Source: Planctomycetales bacterium
GTDB taxonomy: Bacteria > Planctomycetota > Phycisphaerae > SM23-33
Reading direction: 5' to 3'
NCBI GenBank assembly: GCA_030631125.1
Contig: DAOVLS010000063.1
Location: 1 to 10,007, forward strand
DNA: 10,007 nucleotides
A model generated the notes under the pieces. That model searched no databases, was not told the DNA's origin, and saw only the letters and a program-made list of their open reading frames with translations. Position numbers and translations under genes: made by a program. This document shows positions 1 through 5,927 of this stretch, one piece after another; positions within the stretch are counted from its first letter, which is position 1; each line of letters begins with the position of its first letter.

Positions 1-77
1 AAACGCGGCGACCAACTGTCGGCGCCGGCAAGTTCGCCCGGCTTCAGTCGCAACATCCATTCAAGAAAACGTTTCAT
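1..77 (-). CDS. Start of a sixth operon gene, truncated by the window edge (likely large membrane protein of the BatA-linked cluster)
   Basis: Only the first 25 codons are visible, reading MKRFLEWMLRLKPGEL then AGADSWSPR, with the frame open at the window edge. The ATG at 77-75 is preceded by GGGAG at 86-82, a plausible ribosome binding site four bases upstream. The gene starts 73 bases after the stop of the BatA-like gene on the same strand. In planctomycete MoxR/DUF58/BatA clusters the next gene often encodes a large membrane protein with VWA or glutamine-amidotransferase-like domains, beginning with a short amphipathic segment rich in Leu, Lys, Pro and Gly. The visible residues fit that, but 25 residues are too few to prove a family. 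That an ORF exists here is fairly secure from start, binding site and context; the product is inference. Confidence 0.6.
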   Translation of the reverse strand, partial: MKRFLEWMLRLKPGELAGADSWSPR

Positions 78-88
78 AATGCTCCCGA

Positions 89-148
89 TAATCAGTAGTC
101 AGTCCGTTTTTTGTCTTTTCACGGTAATCCGGTAATTCGGTAATCCGG
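89..148. repeat. Short tandem repeats in the spacer after the BatA-like gene (2 x 7 bp and 3 x 8 bp)
   Basis: The 73-base spacer 78-150 holds two short arrays. At 89-102 are two heptamers, TAATCAG and TAGTCAG. At 122-148 are three octamers, CGGTAATC, CGGTAATT and CGGTAATC, followed by CGG. Between them is a T-rich stretch at 107-120. The last base of the octamer varies while the other seven are constant, the same pattern as in the arrays of the other spacers. The sequence at 95-109 recurs, in opposite orientation and with three extra bases, at 3593-3610. No terminator-like stem with a following U-run on the transcript strand was found. Confidence 0.8.
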
Positions 149-150
149 TC

Positions 151-2415
151 TTATCTTCTATAGTGTCCGAATCGTTGCCCGAGGAAGACCTCCGCCGCCA
201 GCACAAACAGCATGACCGCCAGCATCGCCTTCCAGTATTCCTGCTTATCCGCTGCGGTGGCTGCCCCCGCCCCGGCAGGTGTAAGCCTGTCGTGGTACTC
301 GAATTCCAAAGGTAACTGCCCGCGAAGTTCCTTCTCGGATATCCGTTCCAATCCGCCTTCGAGCGGGTCCGTGTTCCTGGCAAACAGTACGGTCCGATCC
401 TCGTCCGCCAGGGACAATTTCAGTTGATATATCCCCATGTGGCGAGTGTTCTGGTAGGTTATGACCCGCCTGGTCTCAAGCCTTTGACCCTCCAGGGCAA
501 TCACGTCCTCCGCCGGGAAGGCCGGCGTTTTCATCGTCGCCTTCGCCGCCATCATTTCAGCAGTAACGGTGTACCCGATACGCCGACCTACCAGGGCGGT
601 AAATTCCCGTCCGCCCCGGCGTGAGAGGTGCTCGATCATGTCGTTGATAAACGGTAGGTAGGTCAGGTCCTTAGGCCAATCGGTCCACTCCCTGTCGGCA
701 GAGGAGCACAGCATCATAACCTCGCCTCTACCATAAGACCGCGCCACAATCGCCGGGCTGTGCCGGCCTGAGGTATCGGTGTTGTCGAACCTCGCCAGTA
801 CGCGCACCGGGCCCAAATCGGCCGATGCTGCCGGAAGACCGGACGGCTCCATGGGCGTATAAACATAGAACCGCACCAACTGCGTGAACTGGCTCCGCCT
901 GCCCTGAAATGTCCGCATTACCGATTCGTTTGAAATGCTTTTCGGCAGAAGGCGGACGAATTTGTCTTTTTTGCGGGCGTCGCCGAAAGAGGCGGCGATT
1001 CGCATGGGGCAAAGCCCTTTTCCGCGGTCATAGAACGGGCCGTTGTAAAAGGCCCGATTGACACGGTCGCCGGTAAATATCGCCAGCCCGCCTCCGCCGC
1101 GAACGTACTTCGCCAGCGCATCCAACTGCTCGTAGCCGGCGGCGCCGGCGACACCTGCCGTCATCGGAAACTCGCCGACATTAGCCAGGATCACCACGTC
1201 GTATGTATCGAAGTTCACCTCGGCGAGGTGTTCGGCGGAAACTACATCGGACTTGTTGCCGTAGCGCCCGTCGCCGGTGGGGTCCATCGCAAAGACCAGG
1301 GAGAATGACTCGGAGTTGATCGGGGCGCTGATGTCCGGTTCGCCGTCAACGATAAGGATTCTCCTTGCCTCGCGGACGTCCAGCGCCAGGTAAGCCGTGT
1401 TGTCACCGGCGAGACCGTCTGCCGGCAGGTGCGCCTCGATAACGGCCGGACCTGCATCGGAAAAATTGTAGGCGATCTGGACCGACTCGGTCTGACCCGG
1501 ATCAATGGAGCGAATCGTCCGCACCGGAAGGGTTACTTCCAGCCCGTCCGGCGAGCGGACGGTGAAGCGGGCCGCGACGTTTTCCGCCCGTTCCGGACCG
1601 TTGTTGCGCACTCGCAACTGCACCTTGATCGGTACCGACGCGACGGCCAACTTGTCCAGCATCTTGATATCGACGACCGTCAGATTCCCCGCCGCGGCAG
1701 CACCGTAATTCATCAGCACTAATTCGACTTTCGCATCGGCCAGGGCGTTGAACTGGCGGCGGGTGTCCTCGATCATTCCGCCGGGCGAATAATCGTTCCG
1801 GCGGAAATCGCTGAGCACGTACAGGCGCTTTTCCGTCTGCGTCCCTTTGAGTATCTCCACGGCGGTTTGGCAGGCGCGATGCAGTTGCGTGATCGTATCG
1901 GATGGTTTGAGCGACTTGATTTTACCGGCAAGAACCTCCGGCTCGGTCAGAAAATTCAGGTTGAAAACGGCTTCGGACCGTTCGGGGCGACTGGTGAGCA
2001 GCACCGCCACCTTGTCGGTGGACGGGACCTCGTCGAGCATGTCGGCCAGGTCGCTGGCGGCCTTGGCGAATGCGGTGGTGTCGGCTACCTTCTGACCCAT
2101 CGAGACGCTGTCGTCGAGGATGAATACATGCGTCATTTGCGCCGGCGTGCCGACGGGGATAACCTGCGCCGGCGCACAACCCATAAACCTTCCGACCGCA
2201 ACGGCCAGAAGAAAAATCGCCAGACAACGCAGTGCCAGCAGAATCAGTTCCTCAATGCGGACTCGCCGGCGGTTCTTGCGGACCGAATCCAGCAGAAACT
2301 TCATCGCCGCCCAGTCAAGAACCTTGAACCGCCTGCGATTCAACAGGTGGATAATAATGGGCACTGACGCCGCCGCTGCTCCACCGGCGAATAACATTGG
2401 ATGTATAAATGGCAT
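151..2415 (-). CDS. BatA-like membrane protein with VWA and glutamine-amidotransferase-like domains
   Basis: The product is 754 residues. The N-terminus (about 1-78) matches the BatA N-terminal domain: a membrane helix at about 8-28, the signature IIHLLNRRRFKVLDWAAMKF at 21-40, then a second helix at about 57-77. A VWA domain follows (about 95-240) with the metal-ion-dependent adhesion site D101-x-S103-x-S105, Thr174/Thr176 and D203 as likely further ligands. Residues about 244-346 look like an immunoglobulin-type CARDB segment. Residues about 352-600 resemble a class I glutamine-amidotransferase-like fold, with VDGEP at 356-360 and a Gly-rich turn at 439-443; no catalytic triad could be identified. 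A last helix lies at about 728-746 with a basic tail. This is the large planctomycete-type version; Bacteroidetes BatA is about 330 residues. The ATG at 2415 has GAGGT five bases upstream. It is the membrane partner expected beside MoxR and DUF58 genes; its client is unknown. Confidence 0.9.
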   Translation of the reverse strand: MPFIHPMLFAGGAAAASVPIIIHLLNRRRFKVLDWAAMKFLLDSVRKNRRRVRIEELILLALRCLAIFLLAVAVGRFMGCAPAQVIPVGTPAQMTHVFILDDSVSMGQKVADTTAFAKAASDLADMLDEVPSTDKVAVLLTSRPERSEAVFNLNFLTEPEVLAGKIKSLKPSDTITQLHRACQTAVEILKGTQTEKRLYVLSDFRRNDYSPGGMIEDTRRQFNALADAKVELVLMNYGAAAAGNLTVVDIKMLDKLAVASVPIKVQLRVRNNGPERAENVAARFTVRSPDGLEVTLPVRTIRSIDPGQTESVQIAYNFSDAGPAVIEAHLPADGLAGDNTAYLALDVREARRILIVDGEPDISAPINSESFSLVFAMDPTGDGRYGNKSDVVSAEHLAEVNFDTYDVVILANVGEFPMTAGVAGAAGYEQLDALAKYVRGGGGLAIFTGDRVNRAFYNGPFYDRGKGLCPMRIAASFGDARKKDKFVRLLPKSISNESVMRTFQGRRSQFTQLVRFYVYTPMEPSGLPAASADLGPVRVLARFDNTDTSGRHSPAIVARSYGRGEVMMLCSSADREWTDWPKDLTYLPFINDMIEHLSRRGGREFTALVGRRIGYTVTAEMMAAKATMKTPAFPAEDVIALEGQRLETRRVITYQNTRHMGIYQLKLSLADEDRTVLFARNTDPLEGGLERISEKELRGQLPLEFEYHDRLTPAGAGAATAADKQEYWKAMLAVMLFVLAAEVFLGQRFGHYRR

Positions 2416-2450
2416 ATATTACCTCGTAACCAATCTGTCAGGGAAACCCA

Positions 2451-2607
2451 ATGGCATTCGGCATTGGGCATTTGGCATTGGTGGCACTGGGTTTCTGAAG
2501 GTTTTTTCCTGTTTAATTCCACGATTCAATAAAAGGCTGGAATTATGAAGACAAGACGCACGACGACCCTCGGCGACCAATGCCAAATGCCTAATGCCGA
2601 ATGCCAT
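2451..2607. repeat. Long inverted repeat built of heptamers between the DUF58 and BatA-like genes
   Basis: Two 32-base arms, 2451-2482 and 2576-2607, are reverse complements with a single mismatch (G2466 against T2592), separated by 93 bases. Each arm is itself a tandem array of four heptamers of form GGCATTN: at 2453-2480 the last bases are C, G, T, G; the other arm, read in the same sense, gives C, A, T, G. Shared order of the variable base means the arms are copies of one another. The right arm begins two bases beyond the stop codon of the DUF58 gene and the left arm ends 35 bases before the BatA-like start. It could form a large stem in the transcript, or represent a small MITE-like element; no clear target duplication flanks it. 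It fills most of the 194-base spacer. Confidence 0.9.
2514..2545. repeat. Inner 8-bp inverted repeat nested in the large one
   Basis: TAATTCCA at 2514-2521 and TGGAATTA at 2538-2545 are perfect reverse complements around a 16-base AT-rich loop. The pair lies in the middle of the 93-base interval of the larger inverted repeat, so the spacer has a nested symmetric layout. It could be a small stem or an operator-like dyad. There is no U-run placed to make it an intrinsic terminator on the operon strand. An 8-bp dyad alone can occur by chance; its nesting is what makes it worth noting. Confidence 0.55.
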
Positions 2608-2609
2608 AC

Positions 2610-3542
2610 TCATCTTTTCGCTCCGGTTTTTCTCCCGGCAGCCGCTCTTGCAGCCAGGAAAGCCAGCAGCGCCGCGTCTAAATGGTCGGCCGTCGAAATC
2701 AATTTGTAATCGATCTGGGCGGCGATGCAGCGACGCTTGACGTCAGCGCAGAAATTACGCATCGCCTCCAGGTATCCGTCTCTCAACACCCTCGGCTCGA
2801 CGGTAAGCCGACCTGTGTTCTCAAGACCGCGGAACATCGTGTTGCCCTGGAACGGGAAATCCAGTTCGTCCTCATCCATCACGTGCAGCACCATTACCTC
2901 GTGGCTTCGGTGGCGGAAGTGCTGCAAACCCCGAAGCAGACCGTCGATATCGACAAACAAATCGCTGACCAGGCAGATCATCCCACGCCGGGCGATCTTC
3001 TCGGCCAGGTTGTGGCAAATATGCTCGATGCCCGTCTTGGCCTTCAGTTCGGCGACGTCCAGCGCGTGAACAAAGCCCTTAATCTGGTTCGGATTGGACG
3101 AGTGAGGCATATACGACCGCAGGTCCTCGTCGAAGGTCGCCAGGGCGACGGCATCCTGCTGACCCAGCAGCAATTGCGCCAGCGAGGCAGCCACACACGC
3201 GGAGTAGTGATATTTGCTCATCCGGTCGCGCCGACCGTTCTCGCCGTAACGCATCGACTCGCTGACATCCACCAGAAACGTCGCACGCAGGTTGGTCTCT
3301 TCCTCGTACTGCTTAATGTAAAGCCGGTCCGTCTTGCCGAGGACCTTCCAGTCGAGGTGCTTGAGATCGTCGCCGGGGACGTACTCGCGGTGTTCGGCAA
3401 ACTCCACGCTGAAGCCCTTGAACGGACTCTTGTGCATCCCGGAGATGAAACCTTCCACCACCAGGCGAGCCTGCAAATCCAACCGACGAATCTTGTTCAA
3501 CACCTTCGGATCGAGATATTTCTGTAGTTCAGTCTTTGCCAT
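2610..3542 (-). CDS. DUF58 domain protein with VWA MIDAS motif (MoxR partner)
   Basis: The product is 310 residues, the usual length for the family, with no predicted membrane helix. The DUF58 signature is clear: GMHKSPFKGFSVEFAEHREY at 35-54, VPGDDLKHLDW at 55-65 and LYIKQYEEETNL at 74-85. The VWA fold follows, with MIDAS residues D92-x-S94-x-S96, probable Thr170 and D194 in LVSDLF. Proteins of this family are encoded beside MoxR ATPases and are thought to be their VWA-containing partners, as in the Bacteroidetes Bat cluster; the exact activity is not settled. ATG at 3542 is preceded by AAAGGT, five bases upstream. The gene lies 81 bases after the MoxR stop and 194 bases before the BatA-like start, both spacers being occupied by repeats. 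A long antisense ORF covering most of this gene is a composition shadow. Confidence 0.95.
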   Translation of the reverse strand: MAKTELQKYLDPKVLNKIRRLDLQARLVVEGFISGMHKSPFKGFSVEFAEHREYVPGDDLKHLDWKVLGKTDRLYIKQYEEETNLRATFLVDVSESMRYGENGRRDRMSKYHYSACVAASLAQLLLGQQDAVALATFDEDLRSYMPHSSNPNQIKGFVHALDVAELKAKTGIEHICHNLAEKIARRGMICLVSDLFVDIDGLLRGLQHFRHRSHEVMVLHVMDEDELDFPFQGNTMFRGLENTGRLTVEPRVLRDGYLEAMRNFCADVKRRCIAAQIDYKLISTADHLDAALLAFLAARAAAGRKTGAKR

Positions 3543-3570
3543 AACCGACCTTTATTTATTTCCGGTGAAT

Positions 3571-3589
3571 CGTCGTCGTACCGACGACG
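3571..3589. repeat. Perfect 8-bp hairpin before the DUF58 gene
   Basis: CGTCGTCG at 3571-3578 and CGACGACG at 3582-3589 are perfect reverse complements around a 3-base loop, giving a compact GC-rich stem. It ends 28 bases upstream of the DUF58 start codon in the MoxR-DUF58 spacer. On the transcript strand it is followed by AUUCACC and not by a run of U, so it does not look like an intrinsic terminator. A role in mRNA processing, stability or partial attenuation between the ATPase gene and its partner is possible but unproven. Confidence 0.75.
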
Positions 3590-3596
3590 GCTAAAC

Positions 3597-3624
3597 GGAC
3601 TACTGACTACCGGATACCGGCTAC
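3597..3624. repeat. Four tandem heptamers abutting the MoxR stop codon
   Basis: The plus-strand units are GGACTAC, TGACTAC, CGGATAC and CGGCTAC, followed by a further TAC. All four end in (C/A)TAC while the first bases vary. The last unit reaches into the MoxR stop codon at 3624-3626. With the hairpin at 3571-3589 the array fills most of the 81-base spacer. The repeat is degenerate, but its 7-bp spacing matches the arrays in the other spacers, and part of it (3593-3610) resembles 95-109 in inverted orientation. Confidence 0.7.
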
Positions 3625-4682
3625 TACTTTTTCAGTACAGCGGCGGTATCGGGGCTTCCGGCGATAGCGCCTTCCTTGGCCGGGATCGTGTCGATCAGCA
3701 TATCGACGATCTTATCTGTGGTGAAACCTTCGGCATCGGCGTTGAAGTTGGTGATAATTCGATGCCGGAGGACCGGCTTGGCGACGGCCTGGATGTCCTC
3801 GGTGGAGACGTGGAACCGCCCGTGCAGCACGGCTCGGACCTTACCGCCGAAGATCAGATATTGACAGGCCCTCGGACCTGCGCCCCAGGAGACGTAATCG
3901 GTGATGAATCCCGGCACGCCGCTTTCGTGGACGCGCGTCGCCCGGACCAGCCGCATCGCGTATTGAATCACGTGGTCGGCCACAGGCACACGGCGGATGG
4001 TGTGCTGAATCTCAAGAATCTCCGAGCCGTCGAGAACGGGAGTCAGTTCGACATCTTCAATCGCCGTCGTCAGGCGAACGATATCGAACTCCTCTTCCCA
4101 GGCAGGATAATCGACGAAAATCTTGAACATGAACCGGTCCTGCTGGGCCTCGGGCAGAGGGTAGGTTCCTTCCTGCTCGATGGGGTTCTGCGTAGCCAGT
4201 ACGAAGAACGGGTCCTTCATAAGCATACGCTTTCCGCCGACGGACGCCTGTCGCTCCTGCATAGCCTCCAGCAGTGCGGCCTGGGTTTTCGGCGGCGTGC
4301 GGTTGATCTCGTCGGCCAGAACGATATTTGAGAATATCGGACCTTCGAGGAACTTGAAATCGCGCGTGCCCGTAGCGCGGTCTTCCTGGATGACCTCGGT
4401 GCCGGTGATGTCCGACGGCATAAGGTCGGGCGTGAACTGGATACGGGTGAAATCCAGTTTCAGGCACTTTGCCAGCGAGGAGACCATCAAGGTCTTCGCC
4501 AGTCCCGGCACGCCTTCGAGTATGGCGTGGCCTCGGGCGAAAATACACATCATCAACTCTTCCAGAACCTGTTCCTGACCGACAATGGCCCTGGACATCT
4601 CTTTGCGGAGAACCTTGTAGGCATCGGTAAGTTTCTGGACCGCAGCCAGGTCGTCCTGATTCATCTGATTCTGCTCTGACAC
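3624..4682 (-). CDS. MoxR-type AAA+ ATPase
   Basis: The product is 352 residues, a normal length. Visible motifs, in order: Walker A GVPGLAKT at 57-64 (the Ala before Lys is usual in MoxR proteins), Walker B VLADEINR at 121-128, [14 protein letters not shown] at 130-143, sensor 1 ATQNP at 163-167, [14 protein letters not shown] at 171-184 with the probable arginine finger R183, and a sensor 2 region WGAGPRA at 266-272. MoxR ATPases act as chaperone-like hexamers, typically with VWA proteins, in assembly or activation of enzymes and envelope complexes. The DUF58 and BatA-like genes directly downstream supply those VWA partners. The start is GTG at 4682, chosen because AAGGAG lies six bases upstream; an in-frame ATG at codon 7 is the alternative. 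Function is secure at family level, the client is unknown. Confidence 0.96.
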   Translation of the reverse strand: MSEQNQMNQDDLAAVQKLTDAYKVLRKEMSRAIVGQEQVLEELMMCIFARGHAILEGVPGLAKTLMVSSLAKCLKLDFTRIQFTPDLMPSDITGTEVIQEDRATGTRDFKFLEGPIFSNIVLADEINRTPPKTQAALLEAMQERQASVGGKRMLMKDPFFVLATQNPIEQEGTYPLPEAQQDRFMFKIFVDYPAWEEEFDIVRLTTAIEDVELTPVLDGSEILEIQHTIRRVPVADHVIQYAMRLVRATRVHESGVPGFITDYVSWGAGPRACQYLIFGGKVRAVLHGRFHVSTEDIQAVAKPVLRHRIITNFNADAEGFTTDKIVDMLIDTIPAKEGAIAGSPDTAAVLKK

Positions 4683-4694
4683 ATCTTGCTCCTT
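4661..4694 (-). promoter_or_regulatory. MoxR ribosome binding site, GTG start and overlapping out-of-frame ATG
   Basis: AAGGAG at 4694-4689 is the strongest Shine-Dalgarno sequence in the window and sets the GTG start at 4682-4680. Two bases upstream of the GTG is an ATG (4684-4682) in another frame. It would encode only seven codons and stop at TGA 4663-4661, which overlaps the in-frame ATG of MoxR codon 7 as ATGA. Ribosomes may therefore choose between the GTG start and a tiny ORF that could reinitiate at codon 7. This is seen in sequence; any regulatory use is inference, and the overlap may be accidental. Confidence 0.5.
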
Positions 4695-4699
4695 AAATT

Positions 4700-4748
4700 A
4701 GCGTTTAGCGTTTAGCGTTCAGCGTTCAGCGTTCAGCAATCAGCGTTT
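4700..4748. repeat. Seven tandem heptamers upstream of the MoxR gene
   Basis: Seven contiguous 7-bp units run without gap: AGCGTTT, AGCGTTT, AGCGTTC, AGCGTTC, AGCGTTC, AGCAATC and AGCGTTT. Six share the AGCGTT core; the last base is always a pyrimidine. On the operon transcript this lies immediately before the MoxR ribosome binding site, ending five bases from it. It is the longest and most regular array in the window. Regular 7-bp spacing excludes a reading-frame explanation. Confidence 0.92.
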
Positions 4749-4759
4749 TTTTATCTTTT

Positions 4760-4783
4760 GCTGACCGCTGACTGCTGACTGCT
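4760..4783. repeat. Second heptamer array facing the first in the same spacer
   Basis: Units GCTGACC, GCTGACT and GCTGACT are followed by GCT. The unit resembles the reverse complement of the AGCGTTC array (GCTGAAC in register), so the two arrays face one another around a T-rich 11-base gap. On the transcript strand, 4769-4760 pairs with 4744-4735 in ten consecutive pairs, two of them G-U, with a 15-base A-rich loop; further units continue the stem with two-base internal loops every seven bases. The array ends five bases beyond the stop codon of the upstream gene. Confidence 0.85.
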
Positions 4784-4788
4784 CTTTT

Positions 4789-5904
4789 CTATTTTTGACA
4801 AATAGGCAGGTATCCGTACGGTAGTTGGAGGATAACCGTAGCGAGAGCCGTTCCGTATGTTGTCCCGACGCTGTCTCCCATCCACGAGCCATCGACATTC
4901 TGAAGCCTCATAAGCCGGTCTCGAATCTGTGGGTAGTAGTTTTGCCAATCAGGTCCGCCGCGTTGATACATTGCCTGGGCCATGTAAAAATGCGTGTAAA
5001 AATAATGCCCGCCGGAGCGGTTGACGTTAAGGTGCCGCTTGCAGTATGCGACCAGTTTTTCGACCATTTGTGCTTCTTTTCCGAGTCCGCCGGATCGCCG
5101 GTCATAGACGCCGGCGGCGTAGAAGCAGGCGACCGCTGCCGCCGAGATCGCCGGGCGAGAAGAACCCCGGCTTCGGGCGGAATAACAGATCCCCCCATCG
5201 CCCATCTGGCAGAGTTTCAGGTACTTTACTGCGCGTTCGATTGTGCTGGCCGGTACCTTGATTCCGACGTTTCGGCAGGCGCGGAGCGCCTGGAGTTGCG
5301 TAACCGTTACCGAACCTTCGTCGGAGTTCTGGGTGGGCGTGTAGATCCACCCGCCTTTGCTTGACTGCGATTTGGCCGTCAGCACCACCGCCTTGTCCAA
5401 AACCTTGCGAAGCCGCTCGCTTATTTCCTTGTTCAGGTCCATCCCGTAACACTGGGCCAGGAAAAGCATGGAAAACCCGTGCCCGTACATGCTCCTGCTC
5501 TCGCCGGTAGGACCGACGATCAGACCGTCGCTACGGGATTCGGCGAGGCGAAGGACGTAAAGCATCGCCTTTTTGACCTGTTTGTAGTATGGGCCTGTCT
5601 CCGGCGTGGAGCCTGACGACATAAACGCCAGCCCGCTCAGCGACGTCATTACCGCCGGATAGTTGTACGAACCGTACCCGCTGTACCAACTACCGTCGGC
5701 GCGCTGGGTTCTCTTGAGGTACTCCAGACCCTTGTCGATGGCCTTGACTGTTTCGGGCGTCATCATTTTCGGTAATGCCCGGCTTGGAGCGGCTGCGCGG
5801 ACCTGCTGCGGGTGCAAGCCCGAAAAACCCCCGCCGCCCCACGGCGCTATCACCAATGCCGGAATTACCGCCAGTATCAGAATGTTCCTGTTTATTCGTC
5901 GCAT
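4789..5904 (-). CDS. Exported prenyltransferase/squalene oxidase repeat protein (alpha/alpha-toroid fold)
   Basis: The product is 371 residues. It begins MRRINRNILILAVIPALVIA, a basic then hydrophobic stretch typical of a signal peptide or membrane anchor, followed by a Gly-rich linker. The body shows repeats of the squalene-cyclase/prenyltransferase fold with QW-like turns: QRADGSW at 67-73, SQSSKGGW at 179-186, QMGDGGI at 233-239 and QNVDGSW at 335-341, between helical pairs such as IERAVKYLKLC. The D-x-D-D catalytic motif of squalene-hopene cyclase is not present and the protein is about half the usual cyclase length, so it is unlikely to be a terpene cyclase. Similar exported proteins are common in planctomycetes and uncharacterised; a binding or scaffold role is possible. 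ATG at 5904 follows AGAGGT. The gene starts 23 bases after the propeller gene stop, so the two are almost certainly co-transcribed. Confidence 0.85.
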   Translation of the reverse strand: MRRINRNILILAVIPALVIAPWGGGGFSGLHPQQVRAAAPSRALPKMMTPETVKAIDKGLEYLKRTQRADGSWYSGYGSYNYPAVMTSLSGLAFMSSGSTPETGPYYKQVKKAMLYVLRLAESRSDGLIVGPTGESRSMYGHGFSMLFLAQCYGMDLNKEISERLRKVLDKAVVLTAKSQSSKGGWIYTPTQNSDEGSVTVTQLQALRACRNVGIKVPASTIERAVKYLKLCQMGDGGICYSARSRGSSRPAISAAAVACFYAAGVYDRRSGGLGKEAQMVEKLVAYCKRHLNVNRSGGHYFYTHFYMAQAMYQRGGPDWQNYYPQIRDRLMRLQNVDGSWMGDSVGTTYGTALATVILQLPYGYLPICQK

Positions 5905-5927
5905 AGCAACCTCTTTTACTATTGTTT

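Noticed and set aside
2501..2510. Intrinsic terminator with T-run in the DUF58-BatA spacer
   Set aside because: The T-run is on the plus strand with no stem directly before it; on the operon strand it is an A-run, so it cannot terminate the operon.
2451..2607. Insertion sequence with terminal inverted repeats
   Set aside because: There is no transposase ORF between the arms and no clear target-site duplication; a non-autonomous element remains possible and is raised as a finding.
2682..3527. 281-residue plus-strand ORF antisense to the DUF58 gene
   Set aside because: It lies entirely over a gene with strong family motifs, has no recognisable domain and no convincing ribosome binding site; it is a composition shadow.
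3762..4331. 189-residue plus-strand ORF antisense to MoxR
   Set aside because: It covers the Walker B and sensor motifs of the real gene and shows no domain of its own.
4700..4783. CRISPR array
   Set aside because: Units are 7 bp and contiguous, with no spacers of 25-40 bases and no cas genes nearby.
4793..4799. TTGACA-like promoter -35 box
   Set aside because: It lies on the plus strand inside the end of the toroid gene, has no matching -10 element and drives no plus-strand gene.
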